A stretch of 64,000 nucleotides of DNA from JAJDAH01 sp964487605 (GTDB taxonomy: Bacteria; Myxococcota_A; Polyangia; Polyangiales; Polyangiaceae). The DNA lies in contig CAZARU010000004.1 in assembly GCA_964487605.1 (NCBI GenBank), positions 1 through 64,000 on the forward strand, given 5' to 3'. Positions 41,925-54,210 of this stretch are shown here, piece by piece. Both the position numbers and the translations under genes were made by a program. The notes under the pieces were generated by a model, which was given only the letters and a program-made list of their open reading frames with translations, was not told the DNA's origin and made no database searches. Positions within the stretch are counted from its first letter, which is position 1, and each line of letters opens with the position of its first letter.

Positions 41925-44900
41925 CGCGCTCCACCAGCTTCTCGTGGTTCGCCTTCGCCAGCTCCATCAGCCGGTCGGCCACGCCTTCCGCGCGCTCGAA
42001 GTCCACGAGCGAGTTGTCGTCGAGGAAGATGAAGAGCCGGCCGCGAAGCTCCTCTTGTCGCGGCGCGCTCTTCCAGAAGCCGACGTTGCGGACCTCGGGG
42101 CGGATGAGTCGCTCGACCATCTCGACCGTGAGCTTGGCGAGCCACTGCTTGTCGGCGGCGGCGACGGCCGCCTCCTTCTCGCGCTCCTCCTTGAGCACAT
42201 CGAAGAACGGGGCGTGGAGCTGCGGGTCGAGACCGACGGCGTCGTCCTTCTTCCGGCCGGCGGTCACTTCCTCGACGAACGCCTTGAGCGCGAGCGTGAG
42301 CTGCTCCCAGTCCTCGCCGAACTTCTGGAGGATCTCTTCGAGGCGCTCGGAGAGCCGCTGGTAGTGGACGGGATCTTCGTCGAGCTTCCGCTTGATGTGG
42401 TTGCGGAGGGCGTGCTCCATCTCGGACGCTTTCGCGCGGGGCGAGACCTGCCGTCCGACGTGCTCGGCGAACTTGGCGTCGGTGATCGCGATGGGCGGGA
42501 TGCGCGGGTCGATCCCGAGCGAGATGATGTGCTCGTCGATGAGCCGCTGCACCTTGCGCCCGACCGACTTGCCCAGCTCGGGCAGACCCTCGCGGTATCG
42601 CCGGCGGGCTCGGTCGTAGAGGTAGCCGAGCTTCTCCGCGTCGCGCACGAACGGAAGCGCCTCGGGTCGCGGGAGCACGAGGTCCAGCGTGCCGAGGAAC
42701 TGTTTGAGCTTGACGGCGAACTCCGCGCGCAGCCGCTCGTCGGCCAGTAGCTCGACGGCGGCCTCGACGTCCTCGATGGGGTCCACGTCGCGCACGCGAA
42801 AGAGATCGATGACGCGCGCGTGTCGGTCCCTGAGTTTCGGAATCTCGTCCGCCAAGCTCTGGAGCGCGCCCTGGATGTCCTCGTCGGAGTACGCGGAGAG
42901 CGCGTCCTTCAAGTGCCGGGCGACCCCGTAGTAGTCCACGACGATGCCCGCGCGCTTGCCGCGCGCGGTTCGGTTCACTCGCGCGATGGCCTGGAGCAAC
43001 TCGGCCTCGCGGATCGGTCGGTCGAGGTACATGACGCCCTCGATGGGCGCGTCAAAGCCGGTGAGCAGCATCGACTTCACGCAGAGGAACGCGAGCGGGT
43101 GGCGCTTCTCGGGGTCGTCGTGGAAGAGGGGCTTCTTGAACTGCCCGTCGTCGCCGACGCGGAGCTGGATCTTCGACGGGTCGCTCCACTCCCTCCACTC
43201 GGGCGCGTCGTTGTTCTCGCCGGAGATGACGGCCGCAAATTCCAGGCGCTTGAGACCATCGAGCTGGCGCCACGCCCGGACTGCGGCTGCGAGCTTTCGA
43301 GGCTTCTGTTCCAGGGCGACGTCGTCGAGCGCGCGCTCTCGCTCGTGGAGCGCCTCGGCCTCGGCGACCAGCTCGTCGCGCGCTTCGGCCAGGGCGGCCT
43401 GGTAGCGCACGGCGGCGCGTCGGCTGTACGCGACGACCTGCGCCTTGAGGCCGTTCGGCAGGATGTGGGCGACGTAGTGCCGGATCATGTCGCGCGCCTT
43501 GGCCTCGATGAGCTTAGGCGCGTCGAGGATGGCCCCCTTCGTGGCGTACTTGCGCTTGATGGCCTCCAGCTCTTCCTCGCTCTTGTCGCCGAACAGATCC
43601 TCGAAGAGCTGGTCGAGGTCGCGACCGTCGGAGACGGCGCCCTCGGCCGTGCGGCCTTCGTAGAGGATGGGCACGGTGGCACCGTCTTCCTCCGACTCCT
43701 TGATCGTGTAGCGGTCGATGAACTCGCCGAAGATCTCGTGGGTGCGTTTCCTCGCTCCCATGATGATCGGCGTTCCGGTGAAGCCGATGCGCGCGCAGTT
43801 GGGGAGCGCTTGGAGGAGGTTCGCGTGGAGGGCGCTCGAATGGGAGCGATGCGCTTCGTCCACGAGCACGAGGATCGAGTCGTCGTCGTTGAGAAGGCCG
43901 ATGTCGCCGACGTCGTCCTCGGGACCGAGGGCGTCGATGTCGCGGTCCACGTACTTCTGGATCATCGCGAACACGAGACCCGGCCCCTTGGCGCGGAGGA
44001 GGTTCTTGACGTGGCCGATGCTCTTGCCGATGCGGACCGTCTCGCCGACCAGCTCGGCGGTGTTCGAGAGCTGGCGCTCCAGGTCGATGCGGTCGGTGAT
44101 GACGACGACCTTGAAGCGGCGTAGCTCGGGCGACGTGCGGATCTTCCTCACGAGGAAGACCATCGAGAGAGACTTCCCGCTGCCCTGCGTGTGCCAGATG
44201 ATCCCGCCGCGCCGGTCGTGCTCGCCGTCCTCGGCGCGCGTCTTACCGTTGCGGAGCCGCTCGATGGCGGACTGCACGGCGCGAAACTGCTGGTAGCGGC
44301 AGACGACCTTGAGGATGCGGCCCAGCTCCGGCTTGAAGATCACGAAGTGCCGGATGATGTCGAGCAGGTGCGCCGGCCGCAGCATGCCGGCGACGAGCTT
44401 GTTCTGGCTCGACAGGATCTCCTTGCCCAGCTCGGCCTTCACCTGGTCGAGCGGAACCGGCGCGGTGTCCTTCCACTCCAGGTAGTGGGCCAGCTCGGCG
44501 CCGATGGTACCCACGCGCGCCTCGTCGTAGCTCGTCGCGACGAGGAACTGGTTCGTGTAGAAGAGCCGCTCGTTGCCCTCGTTCTCCTCAACCTCGCCCG
44601 CCGCCTTGCGCGCGTTGTGGTAGCGACGGAGCTGATCAACGGCCTCGGCCATCGGCTCGGACACGGTGGGGCTCTTGCACTCGATGACCACGAGCGGGAT
44701 GCCGTTCACGAAGAGCGTGATGTCGGGCCGGATCGATCCTTTCGCTTGGCCACCAGGGCAGTCCACCTTGAACTGGCTGACGGCGGTGAAGGTGTTGTTC
44801 TCGGGGTGGTCCCAGTCGATGAAGTGAACGGGCTGCCCGCGTCCCTGGTTCCAGTCGGGAAGACCCTCGACCGTGGTGCCGCCAAGGAGGAGTCCCGTTG

Positions 44901-45177
44901 CCTCCTGGTTCGCCTCCATGAGCCGCGGATGGCTGATGCGCTCCAGTGCGCCGATGCCCTGAGCGACGCGGGCGTCGTCGAGCCACGCGGTGCCGTCGCG
45001 GAGGTTGATGCGCCGGAGGGCGGCTTCGAGGTCGGGCTTGATGATGACCTCGCGGAAGCTCTCGCGCCCGGTGACCGAAGGGTGGTCCACGCTGCCTGTG
45101 ATCACCTTCCAGCCCATCGTCGCGAGCTGGTCGAGGAAGGGCTGTTCAACCTCGGTGAACTCGGGACCGCCGGTCAT
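41914..45177 (-). CDS. hsdR: type I restriction enzyme, R subunit
   Basis: 1,087 residues, normal for HsdR. The N-terminal nuclease shows IRPDITLFVNGIPLVVIECK (D...ExK). The motor part includes IIWHTQGSGKSLSMVFL (Walker A) and LVLVDEAHRSHSS (DEAH box), with IGFTGTPI as motif III and a later helicase lobe (YLDRPIREAELLQAIARVNR). It translocates and cuts unmodified DNA in complex with HsdM and HsdS. Its ATG overlaps the hsdS stop. The C-terminal region is charged and helical as usual. Confidence 0.95.
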   Translation of the reverse strand: MTGGPEFTEVEQPFLDQLATMGWKVITGSVDHPSVTGRESFREVIIKPDLEAALRRINLRDGTAWLDDARVAQGIGALERISHPRLMEANQEATGLLLGGTTVEGLPDWNQGRGQPVHFIDWDHPENNTFTAVSQFKVDCPGGQAKGSIRPDITLFVNGIPLVVIECKSPTVSEPMAEAVDQLRRYHNARKAAGEVEENEGNERLFYTNQFLVATSYDEARVGTIGAELAHYLEWKDTAPVPLDQVKAELGKEILSSQNKLVAGMLRPAHLLDIIRHFVIFKPELGRILKVVCRYQQFRAVQSAIERLRNGKTRAEDGEHDRRGGIIWHTQGSGKSLSMVFLVRKIRTSPELRRFKVVVITDRIDLERQLSNTAELVGETVRIGKSIGHVKNLLRAKGPGLVFAMIQKYVDRDIDALGPEDDVGDIGLLNDDDSILVLVDEAHRSHSSALHANLLQALPNCARIGFTGTPIIMGARKRTHEIFGEFIDRYTIKESEEDGATVPILYEGRTAEGAVSDGRDLDQLFEDLFGDKSEEELEAIKRKYATKGAILDAPKLIEAKARDMIRHYVAHILPNGLKAQVVAYSRRAAVRYQAALAEARDELVAEAEALHERERALDDVALEQKPRKLAAAVRAWRQLDGLKRLEFAAVISGENNDAPEWREWSDPSKIQLRVGDDGQFKKPLFHDDPEKRHPLAFLCVKSMLLTGFDAPIEGVMYLDRPIREAELLQAIARVNRTARGKRAGIVVDYYGVARHLKDALSAYSDEDIQGALQSLADEIPKLRDRHARVIDLFRVRDVDPIEDVEAAVELLADERLRAEFAVKLKQFLGTLDLVLPRPEALPFVRDAEKLGYLYDRARRRYREGLPELGKSVGRKVQRLIDEHIISLGIDPRIPPIAITDAKFAEHVGRQVSPRAKASEMEHALRNHIKRKLDEDPVHYQRLSERLEEILQKFGEDWEQLTLALKAFVEEVTAGRKKDDAVGLDPQLHAPFFDVLKEEREKEAAVAAADKQWLAKLTVEMVERLIRPEVRNVGFWKSAPRQEELRGRLFIFLDDNSLVDFERAEGVADRLMELAKANHEKLVERDGL

Positions 45178-46473
45178 TCGGCTGCGGACTCCAGGAGCTT
45201 CGTGACGCGGACGCGGCCGGTGAGGAGGTCTTCCATCAAGCCTTGTTTGACGGCACCGAGCTTTTCGATCTGCGCCAACTCTTCAGCCAAGCGTGTTTCA
45301 AGACTGTGAAGACTGTCCGCTATGCGCGCCTGCTCAGGCAGCGAAGGTTGAATGACGCGCAGTTCGCGCAGTTCCGCACTGTTGAATGTGTTGTTCACTT
45401 GGCTCTTCGCACGCAGAAACACGCCGACCTCCTTGAGGTATCGCAGCGACTGCCAGAGGAACATCGGATGCATCAGGTCTCGGTTCGCACGGATGCGAAG
45501 CAAGAAGCCGACGTGCGTCATCGCTATGCCGCCCCCGAAGTATCCCGTTTTTCCCAAGTGATGGCGGCTGCCGTTTCGCCAGTTGAAGAGAAGGTCGCCC
45601 TCTTCAAGCAGCAGCGCCGAACCCACCTTGTACGGCGCCGTCCATGCGAGGAGTTCGTTTCGCAAGGTGAGTTCACCGTCTGGCGACACGCAGGGCAACG
45701 TGACGGTTGGCACCCCTCTCGTGAGCGACTGATCGATGGCGTCGTTTACGCCATAGCGAATCTCTGCCGAGCCGCCGAGCTTCACCACCTCCCACTGCTT
45801 CGGAATCCGTCCCAGCGGGGAGTCCTTGAACTGTTCGGGGTGGCGATCGGGGTCGCGTAGCTCGCCGTTGTCGTCGATGCCTCGGGTGAGCAGGTCGTGG
45901 AGCAAGCCCTGCTTCACTTGCTTGAGCTTGGCGATGATCTCCTCGGTCTTGCGGATCGCCTCGTCCAGCGTGTCGAGGATCTCGGCGATCTGGCGTTGCT
46001 CGGGGACGGGGGGCACACGCAAGATGAACTCGCGCAGGTCCGCCTGGAATAGATGCGGAACCCCAAGGCCGCCCTTCTTGTCCTGAACTAGCTTCTGGAA
46101 GTCGCGACCCGAGACGTATTGATAGAGGAAGGCGGGGACGAGCTGCTCGTTTGGGCGCAGAACCGCGATAGAACCGTTCACAGTGGTCGGAGCGCGAAGT
46201 CTGCGGACGATGTTGGTCACGCCCAGCGTGGAGCCATCCTTTACGAGTAGAACGTCTCCCTCGGCGAGTTGAATCTCGGGCGACTCCTGGTATCGCCATT
46301 CAGAGATGTAGTTGACGTTGAAAAAGTCGATCTCGTAACTCTTGAGGTTGGGCGTGGCGAGGAGCACGACGCCGTCGCTCAAGTACTCGTCGGCCTTGAG
46401 TCCCTTCCAGCCGAGACGCGCCTTGACCGTCGCGAGGTCGGTCAGCCGCTTGCGGGTCCAGTCCGCTGGCCCG

Positions 46474-46484
<11 letters not shown>
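45174..46484 (-). CDS. hsdS: type I specificity subunit
   Basis: 436 residues with two target-recognition halves. The first ends PPVPEQRQIAEILDTLDEAI with the coiled-coil IIAKLKQVKQGLLHDLLTRG; the second has IPKQWEVVKLG and ends QPSLPEQARIADSLHSLETR followed by VKQGLMEDLLTGRVRV. Both central and distal conserved regions are intact. It overlaps hsdM and hsdR by a few bases. It sets the recognition sequence of the system. Confidence 0.95.
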
Positions 46485-48918
<2,434 letters not shown>

Positions 48919-49035
48919 GGTGGCGGCCCAGACGGAGTGTCGCTCCATTCGGCATCTGCGAGATAGCGGAGGATGCGGTCGTCCTTGGCGGTCGCGCCAC
49001 GCCCGGCGATGATTGCCGACGAGGTTGGGTGTACG

Positions 49036-50298
49036 ATGAGCGAATGGGAACGACCTAGACACACCGCCGGAAGGCTCGGCGCGGAAGACTGCCTCGCGTC
49101 CGCAGCGGAGCAGCGCATCGAGCGTTCCGTGGAGGACATCCACACCGAGAAGTGGGCGTTCGTCGATGAGTACGGCCAGCCAAGCCTAGAGACCCACCTG
49201 GCGAACGTCGGGTGCTACTTCATCGTGGTCGCCATTCTCCTCGACTCGGGCGCTCTAGGTGACGCGCGGAGCGGGCTCGAAAGAATCAGAATCGCGCACT
49301 TCCAGACCGGCGAGATGAAGGCGCGGAAGCTGGGCGCGAATCGCGGCCGCTGGGTCAAAGTACTCGCGGACCTCCGGCGGGTGCCGTTTCGCTTCTACGC
49401 GCTGGCCGTTGACAAGCGGCGCATCGACGCATCCGGCGGCCTGCAATGGAAGAATTCGTTCTACAAGCACGTGTGCGGTCGAGTGTACGGCAAGCTCATG
49501 CGCGCTCACCCCGCGCTGCGCGTGCGCGCCGACGAGTACGGGCGCGGGGACTTCAAGGAGAGCTTCGCGCGATACATTGATGAGAATCATCGGCCGACGT
49601 TGTTTGAACGGGGAACTTTCGAGTTCGTGGACGCGAAGTCGGAGGTGCTGGTCCAGACTGCCGACGTGCTCTGTGGCTTGCTGGCGCGCAGCTATGAACC
49701 GGACATGCTCCTCCCGGACCCCGGCGAGTTACTCGCCATGATGGCGGGCCACGCTGTCGTGGTGGACGAGTGGCCGCCACGGTATCGAGTCACCGCGGGT
49801 GCAAGTGAGTTGATGGACGCCGCAGGGCTCGATGATCGCATCGCCACGTACGCACTGAGTCAGGCGGAACGATACGTCTACGAGCACGAAGACGACTCCG
49901 ATCCGATCGAACAATGTCGGGTCGCGGTCCTTGACCGCCTGATCTTGGAGCGGCGCATCGGTGGTGTCGGCAACTACGTCTCGACGGCCGAGCTGCTGGA
50001 GGTGCTTTCAACGCGAGGTTTGGGGACGAGGGAGGCAACGTGGCTTCGGATGAACCTCATCGCGCCGCTTCGCGATGCCGAGGTGATCGTTACGAGTTCG
50101 ACCGCTGGGTACAGCTTGCCGCAAAGCGAGGCGGATCTCGTTGCGTACGTGCGCCATGCGGAGTTCGTGTGCGTCCCAATGCTCAAGCGAATCGACGCGG
50201 CCTGCCGTGCCATCAAGATCGCGACGGACGGCGACGCGGATATCCTGGCGCTCGAACAGGTCGAGCCAGTTCGGAAGCTAGTCGATGCGCTGAAGTAG
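49036..50298 (+). CDS. DUF3800 protein
   Basis: 420 residues from ATG 49036. WAFVDEYGQPSLETHLANVG matches the start of DUF3800 (xxIDExG), and ETHLANVGCYFIVVAIL with DKRRIDASGG continue the pattern. DUF3800 has an RNase H-like fold and is frequently found with defence and mobile genes. The C-terminal region (about 250-420) is helical and may be a winged-helix part (STAELLEVLSTRGLGTREAT). It is divergent from hsdM. Confidence 0.7.
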   Translation: MSEWERPRHTAGRLGAEDCLASAAEQRIERSVEDIHTEKWAFVDEYGQPSLETHLANVGCYFIVVAILLDSGALGDARSGLERIRIAHFQTGEMKARKLGANRGRWVKVLADLRRVPFRFYALAVDKRRIDASGGLQWKNSFYKHVCGRVYGKLMRAHPALRVRADEYGRGDFKESFARYIDENHRPTLFERGTFEFVDAKSEVLVQTADVLCGLLARSYEPDMLLPDPGELLAMMAGHAVVVDEWPPRYRVTAGASELMDAAGLDDRIATYALSQAERYVYEHEDDSDPIEQCRVAVLDRLILERRIGGVGNYVSTAELLEVLSTRGLGTREATWLRMNLIAPLRDAEVIVTSSTAGYSLPQSEADLVAYVRHAEFVCVPMLKRIDAACRAIKIATDGDADILALEQVEPVRKLVDALK

Positions 50299-50302
50299 CG
50301 CA

Positions 50303-50483
50303 GCTTGCTGCACTTCGACGCCACGCCACTCGCGGCGATGTGCGTCGCTCTCCGGGTGTGGAGCGAGCGTCCGTCGATGCCGCGTGCCCGCGCCCACTCC
50401 CCCGCGCTCAGCCCGGCTCGCCTCGCCGCTCGCAAGAACCGCCGCGCCTCGCTCTCGTCCTCGATCTTCCGTCCGGCTGCCAT
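50303..50483 (-). pseudogene. remnant of a small HTH protein of transposon type
   Basis: From ATG 50483: RKIEDESEARRFLRAARRAG, then LSAGEWARARGIDGRSL, which resembles the small HTH proteins of IS66-like or related elements (...GLSxxEWARxxGIDxRSLxxWR). After RSL the frame loses the pattern, and a nearby frame carries a different end. It probably represents a frameshifted fragment. Confidence 0.4.
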
Positions 50484-50700
50484 TCGCCACCTCCGTGTGG
50501 CGACCGAGCCTGGAGGCCATCCCTGAGAAGATCATCCCGGTGTCGCTGATGGGTTACGTCGCTCTTCGGAATCACCTGAGCAAGTCGGTGTCTCACGTCG
50601 TGCTCGCGCGGTTCCGCCGTCTCCGCAAGCTCCCGGCACAACTCTCGCCGGCTAGGCCATATGGGGGCTCAGTCCGGCATGAGGGCGAAAGAAGGGAACC

Positions 50701-50842
50701 ATGAGCAAGGGAAAAGGTAGCGGAAGCGGGTGGCGGCTCGAAGGGCGGCGGCGGCTAGGGCGGCGGCAACGGCGGCAACTTGCCGAGCACGACGGGGAAT
50801 CCGTCGGGCGGCGGTCGCGGCAACGCGCCTCCGTCGAAGTAG
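50701..50842 (+). pseudogene. degenerate Gly-rich small gene
   Basis: The ATG at 50701 gives MSKGKGSGSG. Another frame continues NGGNLPSTTGNPSGGGRGNA before a stop at 50840-50842, reminiscent of small Gly-rich proteins ending in STTGNPSGGGRGN. A stop (50756) and a frame change lie between. The rest of 50299-51231 shows no supportable gene. Confidence 0.3.
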
Positions 50843-51231
50843 CGCGTAGTGGGACCGGCGGCAGGGCGAACGGCGAACGAGTCGGGCGCCCTGCCGCCGA
50901 GTCAGTCCTCGACGGTCGCGCGCCGTCGCGCGCCGACTGGCACTCGACCATCATCGCCGGCGGACGCGAGCTTCGAGCGCCCCGCCGTTGATGACGGCGG
51001 TGGTAGGCTGGGAACGCGCGACGGGCACGTCGATCGAGGAGCCACGAGAGCTGGACGTTCTCGCCAGGCTCGGGCGCTAGAGGGCATCATGCCACCGGAC
51101 GGGCGCGGGATCTTTGCACCGATCCGCACTCAACGGCCCCGCCGACGTCCGTTCATGAGACTACGCCGATGAACGCACGCACCCGAAGCCCGCGACCCGC
51201 TTCCCGCTGCACTTCTGCGTACCGCGCGACC

Positions 51232-51528
51232 CTACGCTGGAAACGCAGTCCAAAGACCCGTCGTGCGGAGCACGTAGCTCTTCGTCTCCTGGCCTACGCT
51301 GTCAAGAACCGACGCCGCAACCTGAATCTGCTTGTGCAGGAAGGCATGCAGCTCCGATTCTGAGACAGAATCGGCGCGCTTCGTGAGGTCGTCCCACTGT
51401 TTCCGTACTGCGGGTACCTGAAGGCACATCTGGAAACAGAACGCGCCCTCGCCTATCGCCAGCGCCTGGATCATGCCCGGCTTGCTCCGCGCAAGAGTCC
51501 GCGAGCAGGCGTTCGGTGAGCAGAACAC
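51232..51528 (-). CDS. second part of a possible Ntn-hydrolase gene, or separate unknown gene
   Basis: 98 residues from 51528 (ATG 51474 would give 80). MIQALAIGEGAFCFQMCLQV resembles the AIGSGGxYAxxA turn of HslV-like proteases; the remaining part is helical (KQWDDLTKRADSVSESELHA). It begins five bases after the stop of the preceding reading frame on the same strand, as if one gene had been split. Confidence 0.4.
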   Translation of the reverse strand: MFCSPNACSRTLARSKPGMIQALAIGEGAFCFQMCLQVPAVRKQWDDLTKRADSVSESELHAFLHKQIQVAASVLDSVGQETKSYVLRTTGLWTAFPA

Positions 51529-51533
51529 GTTCG

Positions 51534-51908
51534 TCAGGACGAACCGCTCGGCATGGCGGCATGAAGATAGTCATTCGATGAGGGTTCCGTGTCGTCTGGT
51601 AGCGCGACAAATCGGTCAAGGTCGAATCTGGAGCGCGCCCACTCAAAGGCGATGTCGTCGGCAGCCTTACCCTCGGCCGCCTTTGCCGCGGCGATGTAGG
51701 TATGCTCGTTCGCGTCGCCCGCGATCCCGAAAACGCCGGTCGCGTCGTCCGAGAGGCTCAGCTTCTCGTATCCGACGACCTTCGTGCCAGGAGCGAGATG
51801 AATGTTCAGTCCGGGCACCTGCGCGGTCCCTCCGTGAGGAAGTGTCGCGAGAGTGTCGCTCACGAAAATCGCGAACCGCATGGTCGTCGCACCTATGATC
51901 ATCGTCAC
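51534..51908 (-). CDS. HslV/proteasome-like Ntn-hydrolase fragment
   Basis: If translation starts at GTG 51908 the protein begins M-T-M-I-I-G and continues RFAIFVSDTLATLPHGG, GTKVVGYEKLSLSDD and FGIAGDANEHTYIAAAKAAE. This follows the HslV order: Thr2, Asp in SD, Lys in GTKV, Gly-rich FAG loop. At 124 residues it is shorter than HslV (about 175), and the missing end may be encoded in the next frame (51232-51528). ATG 51902 is the alternative start but would remove Thr2. Assignment is tentative. The region 51909-52535 shows no gene I can support. Confidence 0.4.
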   Translation of the reverse strand: MTMIIGATTMRFAIFVSDTLATLPHGGTAQVPGLNIHLAPGTKVVGYEKLSLSDDATGVFGIAGDANEHTYIAAAKAAEGKAADDIAFEWARSRFDLDRFVALPDDTEPSSNDYLHAAMPSGSS

Positions 51909-52535
51909 CCTGCCAAGTCTTGTCGCCGACCCCCGTCGCCGCAAGTCGCGGCTCGCGTTCCGCCGATGCGTTCATCCGACGGATGATGGCTCTGGACCGC
52001 GGCGCGGCGACGGTGGCCAAGCCGCAAGACGGGGGACGAAGTCTGGGCGGCGCTAGCCGAGGAATGCGGCGCTTCGGCATTCGGCTGATGACCGCGCGCC
52101 CAAGCGCGGGGCCCGACCGAGCGACGGCATCTGCCGGCTCCTCGCGCACCGTGCGGGCCGCTAAGAACCGCGGCGTCGAGATTCCGATCACTTGTGCTTG
52201 GACCGTTCCGGTAGGCGTGACGGCTCCACGGGTCGAGCGCGGGCTCGCCGCGTTCGCTCGTCGTTGCACGCCGTACGGGAAGGCGGTGATCGCGCTGCTC
52301 GGGCTGCGCGGAAGACGATGTCCGCGGCGATGATCATCTTGCCCCTTCCGGTCTCCCGTGGGGGAGGATATCGGCTGGGAGTCCCGAAAGGTACCTCTCG
52401 CTTCGCCCGCTCCGCTTCCAGGTCCACGACGGCGGGCCTCGCTCGGGCCTCCCAGGTGCTCCTCGACGGGGGTAACACCCGAAGTGGTGCTCTGCGGCGA
52501 CCGCCCTGCGGCTCTTGAAGAAGAACGGTGGCCAC

Positions 52536-52718
52536 TCATCCGGACCCACCGTTCAATATCGTCTCAAGGATGCGGCGCGCTCCCTCGGCATCGCCGACGT
52601 CGAGTCGTCGGAGCGTCTCCTCGACCTTGCTGCGGCTCGCTTGCTGCACCCGCAGCAAATCGCTAGTTCGCAAACCGTTGCATTCGCCGGGCAGGAGGGG
52701 ACCATCCGCGGACAGCAC
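52536..52718 (-). CDS. short reading frame next to the tRNA remnant
   Basis: The frame encodes LRTSDLLRVQQASRSKVEET and LRRLDVGDAEGARRILETIL, good amphipathic helices with codon use like its neighbours. It is open upstream through the tRNA remnant, so it may be the C-terminus of a gene joined to the tRNA by the insertion event. GTG 52718 is the only plausible start. No family recognised. Confidence 0.35.
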   Translation of the reverse strand: MLSADGPLLPGECNGLRTSDLLRVQQASRSKVEETLRRLDVGDAEGARRILETILNGGSG

Positions 52719-52799
52719 GACCTCGGCCGTGTCAGCTTCGGCCCCGGCAGTGGAGGCTGTCGGTCCCTGCTGTCCGCCGCTGTCCTTCGGGGAATTCCC

Positions 52800-52838
52800 T
52801 TTACGAAACCGTTGCTCTACCAGCTGAGCTAAGGTGGC
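52800..52838 (-). tRNA. 5' half of tRNA-Thr(CGU), truncated after the anticodon loop
   Basis: Reading the minus strand from 52838: acceptor GCCACCT, TA, D-stem GCTC and GAGC around loop AGCTGGTA, A26, anticodon stem ACGGT and loop TTCGTAA (anticodon CGU). The next bases do not pair back (AGGGA instead of ACCGT), and no T-arm or acceptor 3' strand follows. Breakage at the anticodon stem is typical of site-specific integration. It marks the border between core and accessory DNA. Confidence 0.75.
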
Positions 52839-53061
52839 GTGGGATTCGAAATGGGGCGGGAAACTGCCTCGGTTCGGGGGGGCGGTCAAGGCAGCGTGGG
52901 TCACTCGGGAGCGCGACTCCCGGTCGCCTGGTCTCGTTCTCGCGCAGCCACTAGGCTTGCCGCGTGTGCCCGGCCTTCGCGACACTCGGGTCGGCGTCAG
53001 CGGCGCCACCCCTCGACGCGCCGCCGGATTCGGGAGATGGGTCGGCGGACGGAGCGACGGA

Positions 53062-54210
53062 GTGATTGCGGGCTTTCGGTTCGGGGCGGTCGATGCGGGG
53101 CTCAAGAAGGGCGACACGCTGGATCTCGCGCTCGCGGTTGCCGATGCACCGGTGCCCGCCGCGGGGGTGTTCACCAGGAACCTGGTCCGCGCGGCGCCCT
53201 GCGATCTGGCTCGCGAGCGCCTCGCGGGCGGCCGCGCTCAGGCGATCCTCGTGAACAGCGGCTGCGCCAACGCGTGCACGGGCGCGGAGGGCCTGCGGGC
53301 GGCCGCGGGGGCGACGCGTGCCGTCGCGGAGTCGCTCGGCATTGCGGACGCCCTCGTGCTGCCCGCGAGCACCGGCGTCATCGGAAAGCTCCTGCCCGTG
53401 GAGCGCGTCGCGGCGCGAGCCGCGGACCTCGTCGCGACGCTGCGGGACGACGGTACGGCGGACTTCGCGGACGCCATTCGCACGACGGATCGTTTCGTGA
53501 AGGTCGCGAGGGCGTCCGCCTCGGGTGCGACGGTGCTCGGCATCGCGAAGGGCGCCGGGATGTACCATCCCAACCTGGCGACGATGCTTGCGTTCCTCTT
53601 CACGGACGCGCGCCTCGACGCCCCGGCGCTGGCGCGTCTGCTTCCGCCAGCCGTAGCGCGCACGTTCAACGAGTCCACGGTGGACGGTGACACCAGCACC
53701 AACGACTGCGTGTTTCTTCTGGCCTCCGGTCGCGCGCCCGCGACGCCGGGTGAGGCCGACGTGGGCGCCGCCATCGCCGAGGTCTGCGAAGCGCTCGCTC
53801 GCATGATGGTGCGGGACGGCGAGGGCGCGAACCACTGCGTGGAGTTCCGGGTCTCCGGTCTCGCCCGCGACGACGAGGCGCGAAGGATTGCCGTCACGGT
53901 CGCCACGTCGCTGCTCGTCAAGACGGCGATCTTCGGGAAGGATCCCAACTGGGGACGCATCCTCGGCGCGGCGGGTCGCTCTGGCGTGGCGTTCGATCCG
54001 ACGGCGGCTCGCATCGAAGTGGAGGGCGTGGAGATCGTTCGCGGCGGGATCGCGGTTGGCGGTGACGCGGAAGTGCGTGCCTCGGAGCGGATGAGCGCGG
54101 CGGAGTACCGCATCGACGTCGTGCTCGGCGATGGCCCGGGCAAGGCGCGCTATCTCACCAGCGACGTCGGGCACGGCTACGTGGACGTGAACGCCGGCTA
54201 TCGCACGTGA
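53062..54210 (+). CDS. argJ: glutamate N-acetyltransferase / ornithine acetyltransferase
   Basis: 382 residues from GTG 53062 (GGAG eight bases upstream), a normal ArgJ length; the frame is open further upstream but without homology. Markers are GFRFGAVDAGLKKG at the start, VNSGCANACTG (oxyanion region; usually GNANACTG) and KGAGMYHPNLATMLAF with the autocleavage Thr174, then FGKDPNWGRILGAAGRSG. It makes N-acetylglutamate and ornithine in arginine synthesis. Its stop overlaps the start of the PDZ lipoprotein gene. Confidence 0.95.
   Translation: MIAGFRFGAVDAGLKKGDTLDLALAVADAPVPAAGVFTRNLVRAAPCDLARERLAGGRAQAILVNSGCANACTGAEGLRAAAGATRAVAESLGIADALVLPASTGVIGKLLPVERVAARAADLVATLRDDGTADFADAIRTTDRFVKVARASASGATVLGIAKGAGMYHPNLATMLAFLFTDARLDAPALARLLPPAVARTFNESTVDGDTSTNDCVFLLASGRAPATPGEADVGAAIAEVCEALARMMVRDGEGANHCVEFRVSGLARDDEARRIAVTVATSLLVKTAIFGKDPNWGRILGAAGRSGVAFDPTAARIEVEGVEIVRGGIAVGGDAEVRASERMSAAEYRIDVVLGDGPGKARYLTSDVGHGYVDVNAGYRT

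Noticed and set aside
41944..45309. Long plus-strand frames opposite hsdR
   Set aside because: They mirror the codon pattern of hsdR, lack ribosome binding sites and show no protein motifs.
52188..52535. Possible integrase remnant before the tRNA fragment
   Set aside because: An integrase is expected at such a border, but none of the three minus-strand frames shows recombinase motifs (R...HxxR...Y).
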